Assembly: GCA_017694885.1 (NCBI GenBank)
Contig: JADIMH010000015.1
Coordinates: forward strand, 1 to 64,000
From: Candidatus Cryptobacteroides faecipullorum
Lineage (GTDB): Bacteria; Bacteroidota; Bacteroidia; Bacteroidales; UBA932
Length of the DNA: 64,000 bases
Reading direction: 5' to 3'
Shown here: in pieces, positions 6,875 through 15,533 of the stretch
Position numbering within the stretch: position 1 is the first letter of the stretch
Layout: each line of letters opens with the position of its first letter
Program-made: the position numbers and the translations under genes
Notes under the pieces: generated by a model
Told to the model about the DNA's origin: nothing
The model's database searches: none
Seen by the model: only the letters and a program-made list of their open reading frames with translations

Positions 6875-9800
6875 TTATTTTTTCAGACCGGTTTTTGCTG
6901 CGTTCCGTTTTTCCGCCCACATCGTCACATCGTACATGATAGGAGTTGCGATGAACAGTGAAGCGTAGGTTCCGACTGCGATACCGAGTACGAGGGCTAC
7001 TGCAAGACCCCTGATCACTTCACCGCCGAAGATGGCGATGGCCACCATTACGATGAGGGTGGTGAGAGAGGTGTTCATGGTACGTGAAAGCGTACTGTTG
7101 AGAGCCTGATTGGCATTTTCGTAAAGCGGCATCTTCGGATGCAGGGTCTTGTATTCACGGATACGGTCGAAGATGACCACGGTATCGTTGATGGCATAAC
7201 CGATGATTGTCAGCACTGCAGCGATGAATGTCTGGTCGACGTCAAGGCTGAACGGAAGTATTCCCGAGAACAGTGAGAAGAATCCGATCACGATTATAGC
7301 GGTATGGGCAAGACCCATGACACCGCCGAATCCCCATGTCCATTTCTTGAACCGGACAGCAATGTAAGCGAAGATTACGAACAGGGCTATGATCACTGCG
7401 ATGATTGCACTTCTCTTCATGTCGTTCGCGATGGTAGGGCCCACCTTGTCCGAACTGATGATACCGTTAGGGTTTTCGAGAGTAGATGTGAATTCGCTGA
7501 GTGTAAGATCTTCTGCGAAGAATCCTTTCAATGCGTCATAAAGGATCTGCTCCACTTCGGCATCTACTTCCGTAGACTCTTCGGCCACTTTATACTGAGT
7601 GGTGATCTTCATCTGGCTTTCACCTCCGAACTGCTTCACTTCGACAGCCGAACCGTATTTCTGGCTGTCATCGGCTGCGTCCGCCTTGCTGAAGGCATCG
7701 ATAGTTGCCTCCCTGACTTCTTCAGTCGATACAGGCTGGTCGAACCTTACCACGAAAGTACGTCCGCCTGTGAAGTCTACACCATATGTAAATCCTTTTG
7801 TGGCCATAGACACGATGCAGATCACGATTACCAGACCGGAAACTGCGTAAGTGTACTTCTTCTTAGCAAGGAAGTTGATATGGGTATGCTGGAGAAGGTT
7901 CCTTGTATATTTGTTGTCGAAAGTGATATTCTTTCCTTTGGCGAGCCTGTCCTCGAAAATCAGCCTTGAGATGAAGATGGATGTGAGGACGGAAGTGATG
8001 ATACCGATAATCAGCGTGGTCGCGAATCCCTGAACAGGACCTGAACCGAAGATAAAGAGGACGATACCGGTAAGTATGGTGGTTATCTGTCCGTCGATGA
8101 TCGCTGAATAGGCATTTGAATAACCGTCTGCAACCGCCTTGCTCAGCCCTTTGCCTGCACGGAGCTCTTCCTTTATACGTTCATAGATGATGACGTTCGC
8201 ATCGACCGCCATACCGAGTGTCAGGACGAGACCTGCGATACCAGGCAGGGTAAGTACGGCTCCGAATGAAACCAGCGTACCGAGAAGCAGAAGCACGTTA
8301 CAGAGCAATGCCACATCGGCCACCAGACCGGCTCCATGATAGAACAGGGCCATGTAGAGGAGAACAAGTACGAATGCTATGGCGAATGAAATGAGACCTG
8401 CATTGATTGACTCGGATCCGAGTGACGGACCTACGACCTGTTCCTGAATGATCGTGGCAGGGGCGGGAAGCTTACCGGATTTGAGCACATTGGCGAGGTC
8501 TTCAGCCTCTTCCAGGTCGAAATTACCTGTGATCTCAGAGCTGCCGCCTGTGATTTCAGTGTTTACAGTAGGATATGAATATACCATTCCGTCAAGGACA
8601 ATGGCGATCTGACGGCCGATGTTGTCCTTTGTCATGCGGGCCCAGATGTTGGCTCCCTCGGCGTTCATTGTCATGGAAACGGCAGGGTTACCTCCCTGTC
8701 CGCTATACTGGACTCTGGCATCGGTAACTACGCCTCCATCGAGAGGTGCCTTGCCGTCACGTGAAGTGGCTTTGATGGCAACGAGTTCATAAGTATTCCC
8801 TCCAGGAACCAGGCCGGACGGCTTGACTGTCCAGTGAGCCTTGAATTCAGCAGGGAAGAGAGCTTCGATCTGAGGCATTTTCAGCCATCTGTTGATCTTG
8901 GCGGTATCGGCATAGTTGGCATAACCGATGCAGGCTCCGTCTGCAAGACGGCCGTTGAACATGGCCGGCTGTAAAGCGGCGAACAGAGGATTTGATTTCC
9001 TGTACTGCTCGAATTCTGCGGCATCTGCCGCCTGATTCTGGATTTCCTGTGAAATGAGCGAATCCGCGCTTGATCCGGCAGGTTCTTCTACTGCAGGTTT
9101 TGTTTCGGCCGGCTCCGCGGCAGCACTGTTCTCGTCAGCAAGAAGCTGTGCAAGAGTGCTGTTCGCTTCCTGAAGGAACGGGAAAATCTCAGAGTTGTTG
9201 TACGTGGCCCAGAATTCGAGGGATGCGGTACCCTGAAGAAGTTTCCTTACACGTTCAGGCTCCTTCACGCCAGGAAGTTCGACGAGGATCCTTCCGCTGT
9301 TGCCGAGTTTCTGGATGCTCGGCTGGGTCACGCCGAAACGGTCTATACGGTTTCTCAGGACGTTGAATGAGTTCGAGATGGCACTCTCCGCTTCGCCTCT
9401 GATGACCTCGACGACCTGATCGTCCGAGAATTCAGGCTTGATCTTGTCCCTCATCTCATAGGTACCGAAGATCTGTGCGAGCCTCTGGCCGTTTCCGACT
9501 TCTTTCCATGCCTCTGCGAAAAGTGTGATGAAGTCGCCGCTGGAAGTCACGGTGCGCTGGTCGGCAAGAGCCAGGGCCTGTGCGAATTCCGGTGACTGGT
9601 TGTTGTCTGCCAATGCCCTTACCAGGTCTTTCAGCTGTACCTGAAGCATGACGTTCATACCACCTTTCAAGTCAAGTCCGAGATTGATTTCCTTTGATTT
9701 TACATCTTTGTAAGTATAGCCGAAATAGATTTTCTCGGAAGAGATCGAGTCGAGATACCATCTGTTGCTTTCTTTTCTGACGGAATCCAGGCAGAATGCC

Positions 9801-9979
9801 TTGTCTGCTTCGGATACTTTGCTGAATGCGGCGGATTTCTCATAGTCCAGCACTGCGGCATCTGCATACTTGGCGGCTTTGTTTTCCTGCACCTTGGTAA
9901 CCACGGTGAATGCAAGCTGCCAGAGGCAGACCAGAGCCAGAACTATGGCCACAAATCTGATTGCACCTTTACTTTGCAT
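6875..9979 (-). CDS. secDF: Protein translocase subunit SecDF (fused)
   Basis: 1034 residues carrying SecD and SecF in one chain, as usual in Bacteroidota. The SecD half has an N-terminal membrane segment, the DLKGGMNVMLQV motif (~res 100), a long periplasmic part and the membrane block with GMAVDANVIIYERIKEE (~res 580). The SecF half starts near residue 720 with FTYGVDFTGGRTF and has IGYAINDTVVIFDRIREY (~res 925). Between the SecD subdomains there is a low-complexity, Ala/Glu-rich insert (about res 280-320). SecDF uses the proton gradient to pull exported proteins across the inner membrane. Single-gene unit with its own promoter and terminator. Confidence 0.97.
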   Translation of the reverse strand: MQSKGAIRFVAIVLALVCLWQLAFTVVTKVQENKAAKYADAAVLDYEKSAAFSKVSEADKAFCLDSVRKESNRWYLDSISSEKIYFGYTYKDVKSKEINLGLDLKGGMNVMLQVQLKDLVRALADNNQSPEFAQALALADQRTVTSSGDFITLFAEAWKEVGNGQRLAQIFGTYEMRDKIKPEFSDDQVVEVIRGEAESAISNSFNVLRNRIDRFGVTQPSIQKLGNSGRILVELPGVKEPERVRKLLQGTASLEFWATYNNSEIFPFLQEANSTLAQLLADENSAAAEPAETKPAVEEPAGSSADSLISQEIQNQAADAAEFEQYRKSNPLFAALQPAMFNGRLADGACIGYANYADTAKINRWLKMPQIEALFPAEFKAHWTVKPSGLVPGGNTYELVAIKATSRDGKAPLDGGVVTDARVQYSGQGGNPAVSMTMNAEGANIWARMTKDNIGRQIAIVLDGMVYSYPTVNTEITGGSSEITGNFDLEEAEDLANVLKSGKLPAPATIIQEQVVGPSLGSESINAGLISFAIAFVLVLLYMALFYHGAGLVADVALLCNVLLLLGTLVSFGAVLTLPGIAGLVLTLGMAVDANVIIYERIKEELRAGKGLSKAVADGYSNAYSAIIDGQITTILTGIVLFIFGSGPVQGFATTLIIGIITSVLTSIFISRLIFEDRLAKGKNITFDNKYTRNLLQHTHINFLAKKKYTYAVSGLVIVICIVSMATKGFTYGVDFTGGRTFVVRFDQPVSTEEVREATIDAFSKADAADDSQKYGSAVEVKQFGGESQMKITTQYKVAEESTEVDAEVEQILYDALKGFFAEDLTLSEFTSTLENPNGIISSDKVGPTIANDMKRSAIIAVIIALFVIFAYIAVRFKKWTWGFGGVMGLAHTAIIVIGFFSLFSGILPFSLDVDQTFIAAVLTIIGYAINDTVVIFDRIREYKTLHPKMPLYENANQALNSTLSRTMNTSLTTLIVMVAIAIFGGEVIRGLAVALVLGIAVGTYASLFIATPIMYDVTMWAEKRNAAKTGLKK

Positions 9980-10060
9980 AGTTGTTTTATAATTTTATTA
10001 ATAGTTATTCATTTATTACAGGGCATGGTAAACCCTTCGGCCCGACCCGAAAATAGGGCA

Positions 10061-10091
10061 CAAATTTACTGTTTTTTTTCTTATTAACACA
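10061..10091 (-). promoter_or_regulatory. Promoter of secDF
   Basis: Minus-strand TAAATTTG (complement of 10061-10068) matches the TAnnTTTG box. TGTG (complement of 10088-10091) lies 19 bp upstream in the -33 place. The leader before the ATG is about 75 nt. Confidence 0.5.
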
Positions 10092-10140
10092 CAATATGTA
10101 AAGTATTTCGTATTTTTGTCCTAAATGTGCACATGAAATA

Positions 10141-12063
10141 ATGAAAAAACATATATATGTCTTCTGCATCTTTCCCGTTCTGATGCTGTTTGCGACTGCC
10201 TGGAACCCGATACCCCATACCTCCCCTGAAGATGAAGGGAAGGCGGAGCGGCTTACGTATATGGCAGATTCCCTGAGACGTGAATACCGGTTCCAGGAGG
10301 CACTGCAGTTCTACCGTGCCGCGGCAAGCCGAATCCTTGAGGCCCGTACTGACAGTGCTTCTGGTTTTTCCGCAGCGGATTCCATACTGATGGACAGCAT
10401 AGAAGCCGGAAGGGTGATGGCAGAAAACGGAATGTCGATGAAACAGTACGTCAGCGAGCCTGTCGTTGTCGCCAGGCATGTCTTTTCCATTGATGATTTC
10501 TATCTTTTCTATCCGATGGAGGACAGTAGCTGGAGGGCGGTTCCGAACCAGCTGGACAGTGTAGCCGGCCACAGGTTCGTCAAGGCCACTTATATCCCGG
10601 AAGGAAGTACCGACATATACTTTTCCGCTCAGGACCGCAGCGGAGTGCGCAACATTTATCATACCGGGCTGGAAGATTCCCTGTGGACGGTGCCGTCATT
10701 ATTGGACGAGAGTCTGACTTCATCCGGTGATGAGATTTTTCCGGTGCTTTCCCAGGACGGCAATACCTTGTACTTCGCTTCGTCGGGACTGTACGGAGTG
10801 GGAGGTTATGATCTTTACAAGTCCGAATGGGATGCGTCCCTCGGCACATGGGGTACGCCGGAAAATCTCGGGTTCCCGTATTCTTCTCCATATGATGATC
10901 TCCTGTATTTCAATGATCCGGAGGGAAAATATACTCTTTTCGCTTCCAACAGGGACTGCCCGGCGGACAGTGTTGCCGTATATGTGCTTGAATATGACAG
11001 CATGCCTGTGCGCAGGCAGGTAGAGGACCCGCAGCGGATAGAGGCGATTGCATCTCTGGTTCCGGTCAATGACCCTTCGAAAATGGATGCAGACGCTGCC
11101 GTACAGGAAGATTTCCACGGCAATGCCGATATGATCCGATATATGGACAGGATGAACCGGGTAAGGAGTCTGAGGGATTCTGTCGCTCTTTACGGACAGG
11201 AGCTCGAGGAAAAACGCAACCAGCTTTCCGTCAGCGTCGATCCTGATGAGAAAGAGCGTCTTGCGGCTGAAATAGTTGCCAGAGAAAAGAAGATCCCGGC
11301 ACTGCAGGATTCGCTTGCGGAAGCATCCGGAAGGCTTCAGCAGATAGAGATGGAGTTTCTTTTCAACGGGGTGGTCATCGATCCTGACAAGGTCATGGCC
11401 CAGGCAGACCGCGAGGTGGTCGGTACGGCCGCAAACTATGTGTTTTCCAAATGTTCTTCCGGCAAGCCTCTGGATATCAAGGTTGCCAGACCGGAAGTCA
11501 AATTCGACTATTCGTTCATGGTCCTTCCCGAAGGCCGTTTTGCGCAGGACAATTCCATACCAGACGGCATTGTGTACCAGATACAGATGTTCCTTCTTTC
11601 TTCTCCGGCTACAGTCAGCCAGCTGAAGGGATTGAGTCCTGTCTTTTCTGAAAAGACGCCAACCGGAAAATATATTTACAGGGTAGGGCTTTTCCGGACA
11701 TACAATGTTGTGCTGGCCAATCTCAATACGGTCAAGCGCCTCGGGTTCAGAAGTGCCTTTATAGTTGCGTTCAATGACGGCGAGCAGCTTTCCGTACATA
11801 AGGCAAGGGAGCTGGAGGCCGGACTGAGGGAAAGAGAAGCCCGTTATCAGGTCAGGATAGTTTCTCCTGGAGAGGCTCTGCCGGATATTACGTTAAAAGC
11901 TATCCGCCAGGTAACCGACAGGGATATTGCGAAAGCGGTGGAGGATGGAAAGACCGTTTTCCTGGTCGGCCCGCTGGATTCGGAAGCGGATGCCGGAAAA
12001 CTCTGCACCATGGTCAGAATCTCCGGAATCGATGAAGTCGAAACAGTAAAAATTGAAAATTAA
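10141..12063 (+). CDS. Exported PD40-repeat protein with C-terminal SPOR-like domains
   Basis: 640 residues with an uncleaved or cleaved signal (MKKHIYVFCIFPVLMLFATA). An N-terminal helical stretch with a TPR-like RLTYMADSLRREYRFQEALQ is followed by PD40/WD40-like beta-propeller repeats (~res 150-290: DEIFPVLSQDGNTLYFASSG, GGYDLYKSEW, KYTLFASNRD). Then comes a coiled coil (~330-400) and a C-terminal part (~480-640) with two SPOR-like units (YRVGLFRTYNVVLANLNTVK and VFLVGPLDSEADAGKL). SPOR domains bind denuded septal peptidoglycan. It is the first gene of a three-gene unit with nfeD (14 bp) and floA (34 bp). The exact role is unknown; the cell envelope is a safe location. Confidence 0.75.
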   Translation: MKKHIYVFCIFPVLMLFATAWNPIPHTSPEDEGKAERLTYMADSLRREYRFQEALQFYRAAASRILEARTDSASGFSAADSILMDSIEAGRVMAENGMSMKQYVSEPVVVARHVFSIDDFYLFYPMEDSSWRAVPNQLDSVAGHRFVKATYIPEGSTDIYFSAQDRSGVRNIYHTGLEDSLWTVPSLLDESLTSSGDEIFPVLSQDGNTLYFASSGLYGVGGYDLYKSEWDASLGTWGTPENLGFPYSSPYDDLLYFNDPEGKYTLFASNRDCPADSVAVYVLEYDSMPVRRQVEDPQRIEAIASLVPVNDPSKMDADAAVQEDFHGNADMIRYMDRMNRVRSLRDSVALYGQELEEKRNQLSVSVDPDEKERLAAEIVAREKKIPALQDSLAEASGRLQQIEMEFLFNGVVIDPDKVMAQADREVVGTAANYVFSKCSSGKPLDIKVARPEVKFDYSFMVLPEGRFAQDNSIPDGIVYQIQMFLLSSPATVSQLKGLSPVFSEKTPTGKYIYRVGLFRTYNVVLANLNTVKRLGFRSAFIVAFNDGEQLSVHKARELEAGLREREARYQVRIVSPGEALPDITLKAIRQVTDRDIAKAVEDGKTVFLVGPLDSEADAGKLCTMVRISGIDEVETVKIEN

Positions 12064-12077
12064 ATAAGTAACCTGTT

Positions 12078-12548
12078 ATGGCATTTACCATTGTCTTGAC
12101 GATTGTTGGGCTGGTCCTTATCCTGTCCGAGATTTTTCTTATTCCGGGTGTCGGGGTGGCAGGCATCCTCGGTGCGATATCCCTTGGGGGTGCGTGCTAT
12201 TATGTTTTCTATGAATTCGGTCTGCTTCCCGGGGCGGTATTCACTGCCGTTATCCTTGCCGTACTGATAGGCCTGATTGCCTATACCATAAAGACCAAGG
12301 CGTGGAAAAGGCTTGCCCTGAACACCAAAATAGATTCCAAAGTACAGGACGCCGGGGAGGATACGCTCTCAGTTGGGGATACCGGCAAGGCGGTTACCCG
12401 TCTGGCCCCTATCGGAATGGCGCGGTTCGACGGGAAGGGATATGAGGTCAAATCCCTTGAAGGCATGATAGATGCCGGAACCGATGTAGAGATCGTAATG
12501 TTTGAGGATAACAGGATCTATGTAAAGCCGGTTTCTTCCGATTTCTGA
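12078..12548 (+). CDS. NfeD-family membrane protein (short form)
   Basis: 156 residues: three membrane segments in the first 75 residues ([58 protein letters not shown]), then a soluble OB-fold-like C-terminus ([44 protein letters not shown]). This is the short NfeD class, lacking the ClpP-like protease domain of the long forms. NfeD proteins are encoded beside flotillins across bacteria and are thought to work with them in membrane microdomains. Here floA follows by 34 bp, exactly that arrangement. Confidence 0.9.
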   Translation: MAFTIVLTIVGLVLILSEIFLIPGVGVAGILGAISLGGACYYVFYEFGLLPGAVFTAVILAVLIGLIAYTIKTKAWKRLALNTKIDSKVQDAGEDTLSVGDTGKAVTRLAPIGMARFDGKGYEVKSLEGMIDAGTDVEIVMFEDNRIYVKPVSSDF

Positions 12549-12582
12549 CAGAAGTGCAATAATTCTTAAACTGTATTATATT

Positions 12583-13530
12583 ATGACAATGATTGTAGTA
12601 TGGGTCGCTGTCGCAATAGTCGGCCTTATGATTTTCCTGTGGTTCTTCCCTGTTGCCCTGTGGTTTCAGGCACTGATTTCAGGAGTCAAGATTTCCCTTG
12701 TGCAACTGGTCCTTATGCGTTGGAGGAAAGTACCTCCGGGAACCATAGTAATGGCGATGGTGACCGGTACCAAAGCCGGACTTAAACTGGACGCTAATGA
12801 ACTCGAGGCCCATTATCTGGCCAAAGGACATGTCCCGAATGTTGTCAACGCCCTGATTTCCGCCGATAAGGCCAATATCGCTCTGGATTTCAAGATGGCC
12901 GCTGCCATTGACCTTGCAGGACGCGATGTGTTCGAAGCCGTACAGATGTCGGTAAATCCGAAAGTGATCAACACGCCTCCTGTTACCGCCGTAGCCAAGG
13001 ACGGCATCCAGCTGATCACCAAAGCACGTGTAACTGTCCGTGCCAATATCAAGCAGCTTGTCGGCGGTGCCGGAGAGGAAACCGTCCTGGCGCGTGTGGG
13101 TGAAGGTATTGTGTCGAGCATCGGAGCATCGGAGAGCCACAAGGCCGTGCTCGAGCATCCTGATTCCATTTCCAAAGTGGTGCTTAACAAAGGTCTCGAT
13201 GCCGGAACTGCATTCGAGATACTGTCTATCGACATTGCCGATATTGATATCGGAAAGAACATAGGAGCCGTACTGCAGATGGATCAGGCTGAGGCTGACA
13301 AGAATATCGCCCAGGCACGCGCCGAAGAGCGCAGGGCAATGGCTGTGGCTCTCGAGCAGGAAATGAAGGCAAAGGCTCAGGAAGCCCGGGCAAGGGTCAT
13401 TGAAGCCGAGACACAGATTCCGCTGGCAATGGCGGAGGCTTTCCGCAGCGGGAATCTTGGTGTGATGGACTATTATCGTATCAAGAATATCCAGGCTGAC
13501 ACCGACATGCGAGAGAATATTGCAAAATAA
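12583..13530 (+). CDS. floA: Flotillin-like protein FloA (UPF0365)
   Basis: 315 residues. A membrane hairpin occupies residues 2-45, followed by the conserved MRWRKVPPG and the SPFH-like core ([53 protein letters not shown]). A long Ala/Glu-rich coiled coil sits near the C-terminus ([20 protein letters not shown]). FloA oligomerises on the inner membrane and organises microdomains and envelope proteins. Length and motifs match the family over its whole span. It is the last gene of the PD40/SPOR-nfeD-floA unit. Confidence 0.95.
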   Translation: MTMIVVWVAVAIVGLMIFLWFFPVALWFQALISGVKISLVQLVLMRWRKVPPGTIVMAMVTGTKAGLKLDANELEAHYLAKGHVPNVVNALISADKANIALDFKMAAAIDLAGRDVFEAVQMSVNPKVINTPPVTAVAKDGIQLITKARVTVRANIKQLVGGAGEETVLARVGEGIVSSIGASESHKAVLEHPDSISKVVLNKGLDAGTAFEILSIDIADIDIGKNIGAVLQMDQAEADKNIAQARAEERRAMAVALEQEMKAKAQEARARVIEAETQIPLAMAEAFRSGNLGVMDYYRIKNIQADTDMRENIAK

Positions 13531-13562
13531 TTTGGTGAAACAGAAGATTTGAGTTACCTTTG
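13531..13562 (+). promoter_or_regulatory. Promoter of tRNA-Ser
   Basis: TTTG at 13531-13534 directly after the floA stop, 20 bp spacer, TACCTTTG at 13555-13562: a full match to the Bacteroidota housekeeping promoter. The -7 box is also the left end of the long inverted repeat at 13556-13617. Confidence 0.65.
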
Positions 13563-13617
13563 TCATCCCGATTTTCAGCAGTTTCTGCTGACCGTCGGGA
13601 AGCCGATGACAAAGGGT
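13556..13617 (+). repeat. 62-bp nested inverted repeat in the tRNA-Ser leader
   Basis: Three nested arms pair in order: CCTTTGTCATC with GATGACAAAGG, CCCGA with TCGGG, and TCAGCAG with CTGCTGA around a TTT loop, with only small bulges. It fills the gap between floA and the tRNA. There is no T-run after it, so it is not an ordinary floA terminator. It could fold in the tRNA precursor as a processing or attenuation structure. Confidence 0.7.
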
Positions 13618-13621
13618 GACT

Positions 13622-13709
13622 GGTGAGATGGGTGAGTGGCTTAAACCAGCAGTTTGCTAAACTGCCGTACGGGATTACCGTACCGGGGGTTCGAATCCCC
13701 CTCTCACCG
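13622..13709 (+). tRNA. tRNA-Ser (anticodon GCU)
   Basis: Acceptor arms GGTGAGA (13622-13628) and TCTCACC (13702-13708) with discriminator G. The anticodon loop TTGCTAA carries GCT at 13656-13658. The long variable arm (GTACGGGATTACCGTAC) typical of tRNA-Ser is present, and the T-arm is GGGGGTTCGAATCCCCC. CCA is not encoded; the gene is followed by CAACGG. Confidence 0.97.
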
Positions 13710-13719
13710 CAACGGTCGG

Positions 13720-13754
13720 AACAGCTGTCAGCCGCAGACTGACGGCTGTTTTTG
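13720..13754 (+). terminator. Rho-independent terminator after tRNA-Ser
   Basis: ACAGCTGTCAG and CTGACGGCTGT pair around a short loop and run into TTTTTG. It ends the tRNA transcript. Confidence 0.8.
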
Positions 13755-13866
13755 TATTCCTGCACGAAGAGAGATTGCTCGCTGAAGGTCCATGAATACA
13801 ATCCCCTCGTTCCTTGTTCTTAAACGCTCATTTCTGTCGGGGATTCGCTCATAAACGCTCGTAAAT

Positions 13867-14139
13867 TTACTGCCTGATAGACCAAACGGAATTATTTCCT
13901 GTTGTTATATTGAACAAAACTCCGTTTCTTTTAAGTTTTGCAAGCAGATTTCCTATTTTATTTTTCTTTTGTGTGTCATCCAGCTGATCGGAAAGAACGG
14001 GCCACAAAAGCCGGTCAATTTCCTGCCTTGTCAATTCACCATGATCCTTCAGCGAATCGATAAGGAGACTTTCACATGATTTGCTGTCCAGCCCCTTGTG
14101 CTGTGAATACTCGACTTTCCTGTCTGTGCGCTGTGCCAA
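13867..14139 (-). pseudogene. C-terminal remnant of an AlbA_2/AAA_4-type ATP-binding regulator
   Basis: The frame has no ATG (only TTG at 14139) and continues upstream for a few codons (HIYPNFYLAQRTDRKVEYS) to a stop. The encoded 90 residues match the tail of the large Bacteroidales proteins with an N-terminal AlbA_2 DNA-binding and divergent AAA domain: ELTRQEIDRLLWPVLSD, DTQKKNKIGNLLAKLKRNGVL, then a basic, Trp-containing end. The family's proteins are several hundred residues long, so at least three quarters is missing. The remnant sits between tRNA-Ser and a toxin-antitoxin pair and looks like debris of an integrated island. Confidence 0.6.
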
Positions 14140-14146
14140 ATAAAAA

Positions 14147-14178
14147 TTTGGATAAATGTGACTAATTAGTTACTTTTG
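14147..14178 (+). promoter_or_regulatory. Promoter of the toxin-antitoxin operon
   Basis: TTTG at 14147-14150, 20 bp spacer, TACTTTTG at 14171-14178: an exact Bacteroidota consensus promoter, 17 bp before the toxin ATG. Confidence 0.75.
14158..14173. promoter_or_regulatory. Palindromic operator candidate in the toxin-antitoxin promoter
   Basis: GTGACTAATTAGTTAC is palindromic except for one base pair. It fills the spacer and touches the -7 box. It is well placed for autorepression by the HTH antitoxin, as is usual for HigBA systems. Confidence 0.6.
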
Positions 14179-14195
14179 CGGCAAACAAGAGTGAA

Positions 14196-14528
14196 ATGAA
14201 GAGAGAGCTTGTGCTATCCACGGAGTATATAGAATTTGTGCAGACATCAAATAAACGGACTCAGGAAAAACTTCTGTATGCAATTTCAATACTGGAAACG
14301 CTGAACCCAGTTCCGACAAAGTTCGTAAAGAAACTGGTAGGGACGGATTTCTATGAGTTGAGGGTATCAGTGGATAATGAGGTGCGCGTTATATTGTTTG
14401 CAGCGGACAGCGACAATATCAATTTAGCCACGAGGATCATATTCCTGAACGGTTTTATCAAAAAGGGCACAAAGGACTATGGCAAAGAGATAAGCAAAGC
14501 GATAAGGATATTAAGAAATGTACTATGA
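14196..14528 (+). CDS. higB: HigB-type toxin (RelE/Gp49 family)
   Basis: 110 residues. RelE-superfamily features: N-terminal helices (EKLLYAISILETLNPVPTKFVKKL), then GTDFYELRVSVDNEVRVILFAADSDNINLATRIIFLNGFIKKGTKD, the usual core ending with the basic FIKKGTKD stretch. This family cleaves mRNA on the ribosome or otherwise blocks translation. The gene precedes the antitoxin, the order typical of HigBA, and overlaps it by 4 bp (ATGA). Confidence 0.85.
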   Translation: MKRELVLSTEYIEFVQTSNKRTQEKLLYAISILETLNPVPTKFVKKLVGTDFYELRVSVDNEVRVILFAADSDNINLATRIIFLNGFIKKGTKDYGKEISKAIRILRNVL

Positions 14529-14887
14529 CCATGAAAGCAGAGAGACTTACATCAGAGGAACTGCAGAAACTGCGCAGCACGGATTTCTGCAGCAAGCCGG
14601 GATTCGTAAAGGCAGGAGACATGCTTGCACGGGAGGTCGGACAAGAAGGCACAAAGGAAAGGTCTGAATTTGACGCTAAAGCCCGTGCATGGTATTACGG
14701 AGAGGTGCTTCGCGAACGGAGGAAAGAACTCGGGCTGACACAGAAAGAACTTGCCGATATGGTCGGCAGGGACAGGACTTATATCAATCGCATAGAAAAG
14801 GGCGAGACAGACCTCCAGCTGTCCTCTTTTCTTCGTATCTCTGACGCTCTTGGCATTACTCTCAGACTTGAAGTCAGTTTGGCATAG
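14525..14887 (+). CDS. higA: HigA-type antitoxin, XRE HTH
   Basis: 120 residues. The C-terminal half is a clear XRE helix-turn-helix (LRERRKELGLTQKELADMVGRDRTYINRIEKGETDLQLSSFLRISDALG). The N-terminal 55 residues should hold the toxin-binding part. Start overlaps the toxin stop by 4 bp, so the two are translationally coupled. It likely represses its own operon through the palindrome at 14158-14173. Confidence 0.85.
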   Translation: MTMKAERLTSEELQKLRSTDFCSKPGFVKAGDMLAREVGQEGTKERSEFDAKARAWYYGEVLRERRKELGLTQKELADMVGRDRTYINRIEKGETDLQLSSFLRISDALGITLRLEVSLA

Positions 14888-15041
14888 ACAGTTCCATAAT
14901 ATTAATTGGAATCAGCACATTACAGATAAAGGCATTCAGAAGACAGCTCCGTTGTGTCTCTGAGGTCGCGAATTTCTGACAAATTTTTATAGTTTTTCCG
15001 GAACTTTGTTGTCTAACAGATAAAATTGATCCGGACAGAAT

Positions 15042-15521
15042 ATGGAAAAGAACGAGCAGGAATTTATCAGACTGGTGGAAAAGTACAAGAGTACTGTCTA
15101 TGCCGTGTGCTATATGTTTTCCGGCAGCAGGGACGAACTTGACGACCTGTTTCAGGAAGTCCTTGTGAAACTGTGGAAAGGGTACGGCTCTTTCCGCGAA
15201 GAGTCGGACATCAGGACATGGATTTACAGGGTCAGCCTGAACTGTTGCCTCAATCTTCAGAAAAGGAAGAAGCGCGAGGCAGGGCATATTCCTCTGAGCA
15301 TCGATATCGACCCTTTCGAAGGCACAAGCGACAGGGCGTTGCAGATCCGCAGGTTATATGACAGGATAAACCGTCTCGGTCTGGTGGACAGGGCGCTGAT
15401 CCTGCTCTGGCTCGAAGGCATGTCCTACGCCGAGATAGGGGAAATCATCGGCATATCTGTCAAGAACGTTTCTTTCCAGCTTTACCGGATCAAGGAAGAA
15501 CTGAAGAAAATGACAATCTAA
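15042..15521 (+). CDS. ECF-type RNA polymerase sigma factor
   Basis: 159 residues. Region 2: FIRLVEKYKSTVYAVCYMFSGSRDELDDLFQEVLVKLWKGYGSF, with the DDLFQEVLVKLW core. Region 4: LVDRALILLWLEGMSYAEIGEIIGISVKNVSFQLYRIKEELKK. This is the small soluble ECF class in Bacteroidales that has no FecR neighbour. The next gene, 12 bp downstream, encodes a membrane protein and probably controls it. The promoter is not clear; a poor TAnnTTTG-like GAACTTTG is at 15001-15008. Confidence 0.9.
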   Translation: MEKNEQEFIRLVEKYKSTVYAVCYMFSGSRDELDDLFQEVLVKLWKGYGSFREESDIRTWIYRVSLNCCLNLQKRKKREAGHIPLSIDIDPFEGTSDRALQIRRLYDRINRLGLVDRALILLWLEGMSYAEIGEIIGISVKNVSFQLYRIKEELKKMTI

Positions 15522-15533
15522 AAACCACAGATT

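Noticed and set aside
10720..11799. Minus-strand frame of about 360 codons inside the PD40/SPOR gene
   Set aside because: Antisense shadow; composition is unlike a real protein (many His, Cys and Arg) and no start signal.
14892..14911. TTCCA / TGGAA inverted arms after the antitoxin gene
   Set aside because: Arms are only 5 bp around an A/T-rich spacer and there is no T-run; not enough to call a terminator or operator.
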